64,000 bases of DNA, taken from Strongylocentrotus purpuratus (taxonomy: Eukaryota > Echinodermata > Echinoidea > Camarodonta > Strongylocentrotidae). Of the stretch, positions 11,850-22,379 are shown one piece after another (the first letter of the stretch is position 1; each line of letters starts with the position of its first letter). The DNA is taken from NCBI RefSeq assembly GCF_000002235.5, contig NW_022145610.1:34559807-34623806 (forward strand), read 5' to 3'. The position numbers and the translations under genes were made by a program. The notes beneath the pieces are model-generated. The model worked only from the letters and a program-made list of their open reading frames with translations. It did no database searches and was not told where the DNA came from.

Positions 11850-13420
11850 GCGCGACACGTGCGTTTATCTCTCACACACCAATAGATAAACTAATTTACC
11901 AAATATATCAATTAGTAGGCGGTTTCCCGGCAAAATTTGTATCATGTATTAGTCAAAACATATTCTTTCACATGATTGGTAATAAGAGCTTCCATTTCAT
12001 TTTTTGAAATTGGGGCGTTTCCAATACTGGTCTTTACCTGTGGACTATGATATATAGATTTGTGATGCGAGCTTCTGTTGTCCCAGAGCTTTCTTTATAC
12101 TGTTTAATGTGTTATGTCTGAAAGGGTTTTTAGCCAAGTTAGGCTATGTTTGTTATGAGCCACCACATCGTCAATCAACAGTAACCATGTGATGTCTGAA
12201 AATGTACATGTTCAAGAGTAAACCTTTAGAGGCTTGTTTCAGATGTCACGCAGCAAAACCGCAGTGGCTTTTTGATAACATAAATTGTACTACCCTGTGC
12301 ATTTCTGAATCTTCTGTTGCACGCAGTTGCTCTTTATTTTACACATAAAAAGGACACAGTTTTTTTACATTTTATTGTGACCGATCCTAATGGTCTGTTA
12401 GAAGATGAGAAAGTGAAGAAAATTATATATGACACCTTTGGCATTTGTTTGAATGGATTCTATGGACTAGCTTTTTTTAACCAACTTTTCCAAAATTGTT
12501 CATTATCTTTATCCAGATTGTCCATAGTTTGGGAATGTGATTGTGATCCATACACTTTGAAGAACTTTGTATGTTGTGTCTAATTGCTCATTGTAGATAA
12601 AGATAATAATTAAACTAATTATACCCTTACCCAGCTTCCTAATTTTTTCAGGATGTAAAAAATGATTTGTCCTGATTTATGTTTCTTGAGAATGTAACAT
12701 TTTAAAGCTTACATCTAAAAGTATTCAACAAAGGCCCTAATTCAACAAGGCCACTTATTCTTGAGGTACAAAAAACCCATAAAACATCAAATTTACAAGG
12801 GGTATGAATAATTCAGTTGGTAACTGTACCTATATGTATTTGTAACACCACAATCAACATTTCTGTAAGGCATGAAACACTTGTTGACATTCTTACCCAA
12901 CTTCTCTTACATTCCCTTTTTTGTTCTTCACCATTTCAAGTCATAACACTTTTTTTTCCACTTCACAATGCGAACAGTCATCACTCTATTTCTCATGCAA
13001 TTATTTTGTTTTGCCATGATATCAAGTTATTTTCTCTTTCCCTACACGAACGATACTAACAGTCATCACTCTCTTCCTCTTTCGATCATTTCTATTTGCC
13101 ACCATTTCAAGTTTATCGTCCTCTCCTTTTCCTCTTCCACATCATGATCAAGTCCCCTCTGTGTATGGATAGATGCATCGGTTACAACTGGCCGTAAGCG
13201 TTCCAGAGCCGTTTGAGAAGATGTTTTGAAACAATATCCCCCTAGATAGCTATTACTGTCTTTGATTTCAAATGGCAAGTCACCCGGCATTCAGACTAAT
13301 GGTATACATGGTATAAGTGTATGAACATTGTATATGATAAGTTATTACCTTTTTATCTAGTCTGAACTGGTACAAAGGAACACCGTATAAAGAAACATTA
13401 TATAACAAAACTCAAATTTG
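11850..13420. other. non-coding stretch, nothing recognised
   Basis: Short frames at 12317, 12817 and 13066 show no motif. No bounded repeats or RNA genes were seen. Confidence 0.4.
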
Positions 13421-13454
13421 AGCATCATTTCAAACAAGAACTCAATATTAATTT

Positions 13455-13547
13455 GTAACTATTTAAATATACTTGTACTTGCTTGTTTTTTACTTTGTAA
13501 AGCGCATAGAGAAACTTCGGTTTATTATGCGCTCAATAAATCTATCT

Positions 13548-13577
<30 letters not shown>
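13455..13577 (+). mobile_element. retroelement 3' tail, GCGCTCAATAAAT-(ATT)n
   Basis: The segment from 'gtaactatttaaatatactt' to the (ATT)n run is repeated at 61485-61590 with few changes ('tgtaaag.gcatagagaaact', 'atgcgctcaataaat'). It is a shared LINE/SINE 3' end. No 5' part was recognised. Confidence 0.6.
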
Positions 13578-13579
<2 letters not shown>

Positions 13580-13624
13580 GATCAGTGTCCTGCTGTAGTC
13601 TAAAAGATACATTGTAAGAACATC

Positions 13625-13805
13625 ATATAACTGGACAGGGCTTATGAGTGAGCACTAATGATCGGTCAGCTATCATGTCAAATGACCTCTACAAAATAAG
13701 TTTCTTTATACAATATTGTTTCCTTGTCTGTTTGCTCCTTTTTACTAAACGATGATTCTTTATACAACGTTACTTTATATGACTTTATATAAATGTTGTT
13801 AGTCT
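13625..13805 (-). repeat. dispersed repeat C, copy 2
   Basis: An inverted relative of 9640-9832, sharing 'actggacagggct', 'acgatgattctttatac' and 'ttatatgactttatat' phrases. It is diverged. Confidence 0.45.
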
Positions 13806-13849
13806 GAACTGGTCCTCAGCCAAGCTTCCGGGATTTGAGATACTACACT

Positions 13850-14400
13850 TGACTCAAAATAGCAGACAAACATATTCCAGGTATATTTCTTTAAATGAGA
13901 GAGCCTTTGGGCAATTGACATACTGAACAAATAGATTTCTTGCAATGTCAAAACAGTTTTGTTTCAGTCGAAAATGTCACTGGCTTCATCACTAAGCTTT
14001 GTTGTCACCCTAAAGAGCATGTTAATTTCCTAAGGGATAAATGATATATCCAATATTTTTAAAAAGAGTTTGAAAACATCACTGACTTTATGAGTAAGCT
14101 CTGTTGTTATCGATAGGAGCATGCTATTTCCCTAGGGATATTTAAAACGAAATATATAAATGTCAAAATAACATTTTGTTTCATTTAAATGTTAATGGCT
14201 TTGTGTCTAAGCTACAATTTTGCCAAGTGGGAGCATTTTCATGACTGGGAGGAATGAATACAAAATAAAAATTGTTTTATTTATTTCAAATTATCACTGG
14301 CTTTATGAGTTGGATTATTTTGATCAGAAGAGATGATATACTTCATCAATATGCATTGAAGGACAAATGTTGAAACAGAGGCATTTATAATGTGGGAACT
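13850..14400. repeat. diverged tandem repeat, unit about 120-130 bp
   Basis: Recurring phrases near 13970, 14070, 14190 and 14285 include 'tcactggctt.at.a.taagct', 'ttgttgt.a.c', 'gagcatg.tattt.cctaggga'. They indicate an ancient tandem array. No coding signal. Confidence 0.4.
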
Positions 14401-14589
14401 TTATAAATTCTTTATCAGCTGTATCAAGAAACAAATTAAAATTTAGAATACAGAATAGGTTTTTTTTTTCTTTCTATTTTACTTTCTCTCGTCTTATAGG
14501 TAGTTGAAGAGTCTTTACTTTGCATATTTTACTTAATTTATTGTCGTGCGCTTATTTCTTTTAGTTTGTTTTTCATTCTGTGATGGGCG

Positions 14590-14692
14590 ATCCAACAGGT
14601 TTTTTGCAACCTTCATGGAAAATTTACTGTTACTCTGTATACTTTGATTTTTATATTGCGAAATAAATTGAATTGAATTGAATTGGATTTGT
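14590..14692 (+). mobile_element. possible retroelement tail ending in (AATTG)n
   Basis: The sequence 'tattgcgaaataaattgaattgaattgaattgg' has the look of a LINE/SINE 3' end with a pentanucleotide tail. No upstream coding remnant was recognised. Confidence 0.3.
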
Positions 14693-14699
14693 AACAAGA

Positions 14700-15296
14700 T
14701 TATGCATTTGAAGTGAAAATGATTTTTTCTTTAACATTTTTATCCTTGTTCCAAGTCACATTCAACAAAATTATCTAGAAATATCTGTTACTCCAGTGGA
14801 AGTTAAAATACTGCCTCTACGTGTTCCTAGATCATGTTCTAATTGCACAAATTTGAATCGGTTTATATTCTCCACAGGCTACTAGACAGGTATCACCAAC
14901 ATGATTTGATATTCTCTGGTTTCCCCCATGGGTCCCTTTTGGTGCGACCACATGTAAGGCACCTGTTTGTTTTTCTTTTCTGTGCAGCCTTTTGATAGAG
15001 TTATCTTGTTGCTTTGCTGTAAAAAATAATGATACGATGTAGAAAGAGGTGCCTAGAAGGGAGGAATTTTGCAATTTCGTATACTCCATGGAAAATTTAT
15101 TTCACTGGAAAAAAGTATTTTTTTTAAAAAACAAGACATTCTCTTGATACTGAAAAGCTTGCCAGAGGCTTGCTAAACATAGCAACAACTAATGCAACTT
15201 AACAAAGTGAATCCATCAGTAGAGATGCTTTTATGCATAGCAGGTGAATAAAATAGCTTATGAATAAAATAGCTCGTAACCAAGGGTTACTCACTT
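14700..15296. other. non-coding stretch
   Basis: No gene or repeat boundary was seen. The minus-strand frame at 14832-15089 has no motif. Confidence 0.4.
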
Positions 15297-15372
15297 AATC
15301 ACTCCACTTCTCCACTTCTCTATGCATTAAATTCACCTTGCATACAAAATGCACTAGCAGCCTGTGGCATGC
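15297..15372 (+). repeat. dispersed repeat D, copy 1
   Basis: A short block ('cactccacttctc', 'caccttgcatacaaaatgca', 'agcagcctgtggcat') that recurs at 23451-23510. Confidence 0.5.
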
Positions 15373-15390
15373 ATGTGACAAATTTAAATG

Positions 15391-15565
15391 CATTAGTAAG
15401 TTCAAATACATTAGTTAGTTGAAATACATTAGAAAGTTGAAATATATTAGTAAGTTTTACTAAAGTTGAAATACATTAGTAAGTTGAAATATATTAGTAG
15501 GGTTTACTAAATATACTAGTAAGTTTTACTAAATACATTAGTAAGTTTTACTAAATACATTAGTA
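15391..15565 (+). repeat. left part of split minisatellite (ATTAGTAAGTTTTACTAAATAC / ATTAGTAAGTTGAAATAC)
   Basis: Tandem mixture of 18-bp and 22-bp units. The array stops abruptly at 15565, where the retrotransposon begins, and resumes at 18323. This indicates one original array interrupted by the insertion. Confidence 0.85.
15550..15565 (+). repeat. putative target-site duplication, left
   Basis: ACTAAATACATTAGTA directly precedes the retrotransposon and is repeated right after its A-tail at 18323-18338. The sequence is also the local minisatellite unit, so the duplication cannot be told apart from array periodicity. Confidence 0.4.
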
Positions 15566-15571
15566 TGTTTT

Positions 15572-16456
15572 AGATTAGGAACCCCCAATGATTATGTATG
15601 TGTATGTGGTGATTTTAATACAGATATCTCTCGAGACTCTCACCAAGCTACGACACTTTTGCAATTTTTAGGCCAGAATTCTTTTTACTTATGTCAAAAT
15701 GATCCTTGTTGTAATTTTGATTATACGTTCTGTAGCAAGGGTAGTGGTGTAAGATCTCTAATTGATCACTGTATGTTATCAGAAAATCTAGTTGAGGCAC
15801 TACATGGGTATGAAACAATTGACAGTGTTCACAATTTTTCAGATCATCTGGCAGTCAAGAGTGTGCTAGATATAAAGATAACAGAAATTGATCAGGAAAC
15901 AGAATCAAAGGAAAGGGAAGGGAAAGTGAACTGGAAGTTTGCATCATCAAAAGATTTGGAGTTGTATAAACAAAAATTGGAAGAAAACTTCAGGCAAATT
16001 AAAATCCCTGTTTCAGCCATTCAATGTAGGGACAGGTTATGTAGAAAACATCATGACCTCATTAATGTATTTCATGATGATATTATCATTGCTTTACTGA
16101 GTAGTGCAGATGCTATGATTTCAAGTCACAGTTCTCAACAGTGTAAAGTGGTGCCTGGGTGGAATGATCATGTTGAGGCCTATTTTAGGAGTGCATTATT
16201 TTGGCATAAGATATGGGTTGAAAATGATCGTCCATCTCAGGGATTACTGTATGGATTAAGAAAGAAAACTAGGTCTGAGTATCATAAAGCTTTGAAATTG
16301 ATGCTGAACAAATCGATGTCAGTTAGATGTGATAAAATGGCAAATGCATTAAAAGAGAAGAATAGCAGAAATTTTTGGAAAGAGGTGAAGAAACATTCAA
16401 AAAAGCCTAAGGGTTACCCAAACAGAGTGGATGGTGTTCAGGGGAAGAAAATATAG
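15572..16456 (+). pseudogene. LINE endonuclease C-terminal part and linker, truncated
   Basis: The frame is open from the insertion boundary. It carries GDFNTDIS at 15608, a conserved asparagine-containing motif of AP-type LINE endonucleases, then the catalytic-type SDH in NFSDHLAV (15839-15847). The N-terminal half of the nuclease is missing because the copy is 5'-truncated. From about 16 kb there is a charged linker (KVNWKFASSKDLELYKQKLE) typical of the region between nuclease and polymerase. The frame ends at TAG 16454-16456. The natural reading continues in the +1-shifted frame as QGEENIAELFALKFG, so a single G appears to be missing from the G-run at about 16440-16443. The first methionine at 15659 is not a real start. 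Confidence 0.8.
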
Positions 16457-16461
16457 CAGAG

Positions 16462-18162
16462 TTGTTTGCATTGAAATTTGGAAGGATATATCAAAGTATT
16501 GGATATGATGAAGGAAATATGGAAACGTTATTGAATCACATAAACTCCACTACACAGGAGAAATGTGAATGTAATGAGTGTTTACAGAATGACCATGTTA
16601 TAGGAGGAGATGAAGTATCTAGAGCAATACTTAGGTTAAATCATTCCAAAAGTGATGGTGTAACAGGTGTGATGTCTGATCATATTATACATGGAAAGAA
16701 AATAATCAGTGGATATTTAGCAATGCTTTTTACTGCCATGTTATGGCATGGAGTGTCGCCAGATGGTATGCTCAAAAGTACAATGGTACCAATACCTAAA
16801 GGTCGCTGGAAAAATTTGGGCGATTCAGGAAACTTTCGTGCAATAACACTTGGTAGTATCATTGGCAAAGTTTTGGATTATGTATTTATGAAAAGGGAAG
16901 AAGGGAACTTGCAGACTAATGACCTACAGTTTGGATTCAAAGCAGGGTTATCAACTACACTATGTACTGCTATGGTTAAAGAAACTGTATCGTACTTTAA
17001 TCATGAAGGGAGTAATGTGTATGGATTATTGCTAGATGCTAGTAAAGCATTTGATAGAGTTAATTATGTGAAATTGTTTGACATTATGCTGAGCAAAGGG
17101 GTCTGCCCAATGATATGCAGGCTATTGCTTAATATGTATAAGAATCAAAGGCTAAGGTTGAAATGGAACAATGCATATTCTGATTATTTTACAGTTAAAA
17201 ATGGTGTTAAACAGGGTGGAGTTATCTCTCCTTGCATGTTCTGTTTGTATCTAGATGGGCTGATAGAAGAGTTATGTGACAATGGGATAGGGTGCTTTAT
17301 GGGCAATGTTTTTGCAGGAGCATTTGGTTATGCAGATGACTTGACACTGCTGTCACCTAGCGTGACTGCTCTTCAAGAAATGATTAAAACTTGTTTAGAT
17401 TATGCCATTAAATTTGATATTCTGTTTAACCCTGAAAAGAGTCAGTTAATAGTTTTCAGCTGTAATGGTAAACCAGTTATGGATCCAGGAATCACGATAA
17501 ATGGAAGACATATTGATATTGCATCAAAAGTAACTCATCTAGGGAATGATATTTCTAAGAATATAAATGATTTTGATATCTCAAAGTGTGTTGGAGATTT
17601 CAATCGACAATGTAATATGTTTTTGTTTAATTTCAAATATGCTAACTCTCACATAAGAAATATATTGTTTCATAAATATTGTTCGAGTTTCTATGGCTCA
17701 CAGTTATATCCTCTGTTTGATAAATGTTTTGATAATATTTGTAGACAATGGCGGGTTGCAATAAGAAGGGTTTGGAAAATTCCATGGCAGACACACTGTC
17801 ATCTTTTGCCTTATTTAGCAGGTGTTATGGATCCAGAGTTATGGTTTGCAAAAAGATGTTTATCTTTTGTTGTGAAAGCTATGAATTCCAAAAATTATAC
17901 AGTGGCACATATAGCTGGAATGGCCAGGTATGGAGCTCATTCTGTGTTGGGAGGTAACATAAGATTCTTGAATGATAAGTACTTCATGGATAACAATGAA
18001 ATTCAAAAGCAGTGGGCTGTGCAATGCCAAGTGAATGATGAGACAATACGCATAGTTGAACAAGTAAAGGAATTGATCAACTCGAGGGATGATTATTTAT
18101 GTAAGGGTTTCCTTAACCGAGAGGAGTGCGAGGAAATTATCTTGTATTTATGCACACTCTGA
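16462..18162 (+). CDS. LINE reverse transcriptase domain (ORF2 C-terminal part)
   Basis: A 566-codon open frame encoding the RNA-dependent DNA polymerase of a non-LTR retrotransposon, which copies element RNA at a nicked chromosomal site. Visible polymerase motifs, counted from 16462, are: FRAITLGSIIGKVLD (about 125-139), LLLDASKAFDRV with the first catalytic aspartate (189-200), KQGGVISP (250-257), FGYADDLTLL with the catalytic DD (288-297), and FNPEKSQ afterwards. The C-terminal part is a cysteine-poor tail ending YLCTL. The frame is a continuation of the upstream endonuclease frame after a 1-base deletion, so 16462 is not a true translation start. Codons are AT-rich like the surroundings. 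The polymerase itself is uninterrupted, suggesting recent insertion. Confidence 0.85.
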   Translation: MFALKFGRIYQSIGYDEGNMETLLNHINSTTQEKCECNECLQNDHVIGGDEVSRAILRLNHSKSDGVTGVMSDHIIHGKKIISGYLAMLFTAMLWHGVSPDGMLKSTMVPIPKGRWKNLGDSGNFRAITLGSIIGKVLDYVFMKREEGNLQTNDLQFGFKAGLSTTLCTAMVKETVSYFNHEGSNVYGLLLDASKAFDRVNYVKLFDIMLSKGVCPMICRLLLNMYKNQRLRLKWNNAYSDYFTVKNGVKQGGVISPCMFCLYLDGLIEELCDNGIGCFMGNVFAGAFGYADDLTLLSPSVTALQEMIKTCLDYAIKFDILFNPEKSQLIVFSCNGKPVMDPGITINGRHIDIASKVTHLGNDISKNINDFDISKCVGDFNRQCNMFLFNFKYANSHIRNILFHKYCSSFYGSQLYPLFDKCFDNICRQWRVAIRRVWKIPWQTHCHLLPYLAGVMDPELWFAKRCLSFVVKAMNSKNYTVAHIAGMARYGAHSVLGGNIRFLNDKYFMDNNEIQKQWAVQCQVNDETIRIVEQVKELINSRDDYLCKGFLNREECEEIILYLCTL

Positions 18163-18295
18163 TCTTACCCTGTTATACATGTATTCTGTTGTTGATGTTG
18201 TTTTTTTTTTGTCTTTACATATATTGTGAATGTGCCTATTTGTAGAATATATTGTATATTTTTTGCTATTTTTTGTATATGTGCTTTTTAAAGCG

Positions 18296-18322
18296 AATAA
18301 AGAACTCTTGAATTGAAAAAAA
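18296..18322 (+). terminator. LINE polyadenylation signal and A-tail
   Basis: AATAAA at 18296-18301 is followed 14 bases later by an A8 run. The minisatellite resumes immediately afterwards. This marks the 3' end of the retrotransposon. Confidence 0.7.
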
Positions 18323-18648
18323 ACTAAATACATTAGTAAGTTGAAATATATTAGTAAGTTTTACTCAATACATTAATAAGTTTTACTAAATACATTTGAA
18401 AGTTTTCCTAAATACAGTAGTAAGTTTTACTAAATACATTAGTTAGTAAGTTTTACTAAATACATTAGTAAGTTGAAATACATTAGTAAGTTGAAATACA
18501 TTAGTAAGTTTTACTAAATACATTAGTTAGTAAGTTTTACTAAAGTTGAAATACATTAGTAAGTTTTACTAAAGTTGAAATACATTAGTAAGTTTTACTA
18601 AATATATTAGTAAGTTGAAATACATTAGTAAGTTGAAATACATTAGTA
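18323..18648 (+). repeat. right part of split minisatellite
   Basis: The same 18/22-bp units as 15391-15565 (CATTAGTAAGTTTTACTAAA and CATTAGTAAGTTGAAATA), about 16 copies, with occasional compound units. The array ends at about 18648. Confidence 0.85.
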
Positions 18649-19028
18649 AAGAGGTCTATAGGTATTCATTTGGCCTGGTACCAAAGCTAGCCATCTAGAA
18701 ATATATGGATCCCAGAGTGCATTCAACTCTCAAGTTGATACAGGTGTCAGGATGGCCTTTCAGAGCCTCTGGAATCAATCCCTGAACAACCTGTAAGATG
18801 CCTGTTACATGCAGGTATCCCTCTCATCAAATGTCAAGGTTCCTTCACAGATGATGTTGTCAAATGCGCCGCTTTTAAATATTACATTTGATGTATGTGT
18901 AATTCGCCTCAAATTTCTATATTTTATAACACACAGATACGTGAATACATACTTTCAATTTTTTTCCCCTTCACAATCAGTAGAAACACTTACTTGTTTT
19001 AGTAATCTTTTGTTCCTGAATAGTAATC

Positions 19029-19161
19029 TTCTTCAGACCTTTGTCGTATCTGGTGCTGTTGCTAATGTAGTATGAGGAATATTTATTGAAGAAAGAGTCT
19101 ACTGTCCTATCTCTTCGTACTGCATCAGCAACAGCGCCAGCTATGACAAAGATCTGAAGAA
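19029..19161. repeat. 50-bp-arm imperfect hairpin
   Basis: The left arm 19029-19078 and right arm 19112-19161 are inverted copies ('ttcttcaga.ctttgtc', 'gctgttgct.atg.agta') with about nine differences, mostly transitions. The loop is about 33 bases. It is a probable small foldback element. No target duplication was found. Confidence 0.65.
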
Positions 19162-19619
19162 GCTTAGAGCACTACAAGAGAAACCTTGCTTGTGAAGAAA
19201 GAAAAACTGATTTTTGAGTTCCATCAAAAATCAGATGAACTCTTTCGTAAGCTACTTAAGTACATGAATGACCTTTGATGTGTGGTACTCGAGAAGAAAA
19301 AAAACTCATGATTTCCTGCATTCTGTCTGAGCTAACTAATATTTTGGTGGGTTCCATATGCAAAGCGAACACAGTTTTCAACCCTTGAAATTCTTTGAGT
19401 GGAATTATGTATGGATCTAGGTTGCCAACCTGTACGTATGCATATCATATCAACCTGTCTGTACTTTTTTTCCTCACTTGCATTCCCTACCCTGGAATAT
19501 TTTCAGGAGATTGTCTTGGCAGTCTTTATGGTTATATGTAAAAGTTCTATTAACCTATTATTAAGAAGCCTTGCAATATGCATGGATCAATTTTGCTGGG
19601 CTCGCATTAAATATCAATC

Positions 19620-20440
19620 TGGTTTCTAACTGCTGCCCTGGTATATATGCCAAGAGATTTACTTGTTTACAATTGCTTAATTTGATATTCTTAACCTTCT
19701 TCATAGAACCCTGAATGTTTCTAAGCAGGATTGCGGGGTTATCATTACATTATCATATAGACATATACTTTTCTACATTTAAAATTGTAATATGTTCAAT
19801 TTTATGTCCAGACATGTTGATATACATAGTGTTATCCTTCTGTGTACAATCTTTTCTTAATTTGTACATGTACCTGTATATAGTTATTTAAAGATTTCTT
19901 TAAGTGCATTCTTTATAAATTGTCTGCATTAACTTTGACTGTAAGATTTGAAACCTACATGAAGAAATGGACTCTTTTTCTCAGTAGCTTTGATTTTTTA
20001 GTTATTGGTACCACAGACATTTTGATCCTTCTTTTGAGTTATTAATTGATATGGTTAATAAGAGCAGCGATTTGTGTTTTAATAATTCCTTGCAAATTGT
20101 ATTCATTAACTTGACCTGGAAGTCTCAAAAACCTGCATGAAGCAATTGGCTTTGCTGAATGAATAATAAAGAGGTAGATTTTTATATCCCTCGGTTTTCT
20201 GTTTATAAAATAGGAATTTTTTTGTATCGCAATGGCTCAGTATATTAATGTTAATGCCACAGACATTTCAATCCCTCACCGATCTTTTAGTTTGATTCAT
20301 AATACCAATGATTGAGTTCTAAATAATAATGTATAATGATGCTTTAAACATTTTCCATAACATCTGCCAGTAATTGCTCTTCATCTTGACATAAAAGGAT
20401 GATAACATAATTGTCCTTAATAAGTATTTGGCGTCAACTG
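19620..20440. repeat. diverged tandem repeat, unit about 190-240 bp
   Basis: The phrases 'attgt.t.cattaacttga', 'aacct.catgaag.aat.g.ct', and 'accacagacattt.atcc.tc' recur near 19920-20030 and 20095-20280. This is an old tandem array in otherwise non-coding sequence. Confidence 0.4.
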
Positions 20441-20474
20441 TGCGTAGGAGGTAAAAAATGAACTGAACCACTGT

Positions 20475-20785
20475 AACCCTCGGGTCTCTCCTCCCTGTAT
20501 AACTGATTGGGGGTGCGCAGGTGGACCACTACACCAGGGGTTTCCCCCTACTCTTATACGAATAGTGCAGTGGGTTCTTAACGTGCAAAGGTGGTGACTC
20601 TCCTCTACACAGGGCCTCCATTCAACGTCCTATCCGAGGGACAGAATTTTTTCCACTTAACATAGCCTGCGTCTATGAAACAGGGGAGGGGCACGTTAAC
20701 ACACAACGCAGGCTCCAGTTATCCGCCTGGGTTAGTTCGACAGGCAACTTTAACGACTGAGCCAACTCGTCTCTGAGTGGAAGTT
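20475..20785 (-). mobile_element. SINE-like element, possibly tRNA-derived
   Basis: Read on the minus strand it begins 'gacgagttggctcagtcgtt', resembling a tRNA D-arm/A-box. It continues with 'tttgcacgttaagaaccca' and 'tagggggaaacccctggtgt', phrases I associate with common marine-invertebrate SINE/LINE copies. A convincing B-box is not visible. A fragment of the same family lies at 56860-56930 in the opposite relative orientation. Confidence 0.45.
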
Positions 20786-20915
20786 TAGGTATTGGTTTTA
20801 GATTCAAGAATATTCACAGTGCAATCATGCACTTGCATATCACACTCTGATGTGTTTCGTGGAGCGTTCAAATGAACATCCTTGATATCTCTGCATTGTT
20901 ATTCAAGCATTACCC

Positions 20916-21168
20916 CAGGGCTGTCAACTTTGGGGAACTGCTTCGAGGGAGGTCGTATGCACATTTATGTTTTGCTGAACGCAAGATTTTGTTTTATCCC
21001 GGCTTTGGCGGGAGGTTTTTTCATAAACCGGGAGATTCTACATCAAAGCGGGAGAGCGGGAGGAAAGGTGTGCTGGTGGGAGTCTCCCGCTACGAGCTAT
21101 TGGGACGGCGGGAGAATGAGCGTGGTGGCGTGAGACTTCCTCCAAATGCGGGAGGGTTGACAGCCCTG
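20916..21168. mobile_element. 253-bp hAT MITE
   Basis: Terminal inverted repeats of 13 bp (CAGGGCTGTCAAC at 20916 and its complement ending at 21168) are flanked by the exact 8-bp duplication CATTACCC (20908-20915, 21169-21176). CAG..CTG ends plus 8-bp duplications are diagnostic of hAT elements. The interior is rich in CGGGAG repeats and fairly GC-rich, which keeps frames open (110 codons from 20872). Those frames overrun the element ends and are not genes. Confidence 0.88.
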
Positions 21169-21184
21169 CATTACCCCTTTGAGA

Positions 21185-21823
21185 CAAGTTTAGCATTTAC
21201 CTAGATTCTGTGAACCATAATGATGAATTACTACAATGCTATCTGTTTTGATGGCTGTTTATTTTAACCCATTGCCTCCTACCATGAGCTTTACGTGTTA
21301 AGCCTATGGCAATGATAGGAATTCAGTAGTGAATGGGTTAATATTTGCAAATCAATGATGTTTGATGCAGTTGATTCAGATTTGTGCAGTCAATATATTC
21401 TGAAGATTGAAACTGGTGTTCCGACACATGTTTCAATGACATTTGCTTCAGCCTTTCCTCTGTCAAACATTAATGGTAGAGTTGGGTTTGGATTGGGCTT
21501 TAGTTAAAGGGCAAGTCTGACTTATTCAAGGGATGATTTGAATATATATTTGAACTAAAAAAACTATGGAGGTTTCATAAAAATTGGACGAAACCAAGAT
21601 GATGCGCTAGTGCCCTTTAGTAAGGCATTAATAATTATTACCAAGTCCCTAGGAAAGGTCATAAAGCCAGTTCCCAGGGCCCATATCCATAAACCTTACC
21701 AAGCTAGTTGTCATCTTATAACATTGACTACAGTAAATAGTTAAAATATGAACATGCTTTCTAAGCAGCCGGATAAAAACAAACCATTAACCCATCTGGA
21801 CCATGACAACGTAGCCTCTGCCT
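21185..21823. other. non-coding stretch
   Basis: No gene or bounded repeat was recognised. Confidence 0.35.
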
Positions 21824-21827
21824 TTAA

Positions 21828-22365
21828 AGGTACTATGTCCCATTTGCAGGCCAAAAAAATGAAAAGTTAAATTCCAACTGCATTTGAAAGATAATACTAA
21901 TTTAAAACTTCCCTAAAAAGGGTGGGGCTTGAAAATGTCTTCTAGTGGGAAAATAACGACTATTAGTTGTCAAATCGACTTTAGGACTATAGAGCCCAAA
22001 AGTAATAGTCTTGATTTTCAGACAATTGTACCGAATGGTCATACGTTTTATGCTGCGCAAAGATTCAATCAGTTTAATCTTGGCCATCACAAGAAGTGGG
22101 TTATTGATGTAGTGTAGACAAATGCTCATGTACCCTTTACAACTCTTTTCATGTATATTATTACCAAAGAAGAAAAAAAGCCAGTCAGTCACTCAATAGT
22201 GTCTGACAGTGAAGTCTAACAAGTAAACGGGTTTCCTTGAATAATTTGAATATGAGGATACTGCTAACGTTTAAATTCCACAGATAGGGTTCTACATGAC
22301 ATATTCATAATTCCTGCAAAAGTTCTACAGAATTTGAGGTTGGCTGCAAAAGGGACATAGTACCT
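21828..22365. mobile_element. 538-bp non-autonomous element with TTAA target duplication
   Basis: The termini AGGTACTATGTCCC are perfect inverted repeats at 21828 and 22365. Similarity continues inward as TTTGCAG (one mismatch between), giving roughly 22 bp. TTAA flanks both sides (21824-21827, 22366-22369). A TTAA duplication is characteristic of piggyBac-type integration, though these ends are not the classic CCC start. The interior frames (21902-22192 minus, 21929-22117 plus) overlap each other and show no transposase motifs. Confidence 0.7.
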
Positions 22366-22379
22366 TTAACTCTGTAGGC

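Larger units (their letters stand above)
15566..18322 (+). mobile_element. 5'-truncated non-LTR retrotransposon (LINE)
   Basis: The element starts inside its apurinic-type endonuclease domain, in frame with GDFNTD at 15608. It continues through a reverse transcriptase ending at 18162. It ends with a 160-base 3' UTR containing AATAAA at 18296-18301 and an A8 tail. Truncation at the 5' end and A-tailing are the usual signature of target-primed reverse transcription. The protein style (SDH endonuclease motif, QGGVISP and YADD in the polymerase) fits the CR1/Jockey-like group; the exact clade is not determined. It sits inside a minisatellite, splitting it. One 1-base frameshift separates the two parts, so the copy is defective but young. 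Confidence 0.9.

Noticed and set aside
20872..21204. 110-codon frame
   Set aside because: Runs across both ends of a 253-bp hAT MITE, and its arginine/glycine content comes from CGGGAG repeats.
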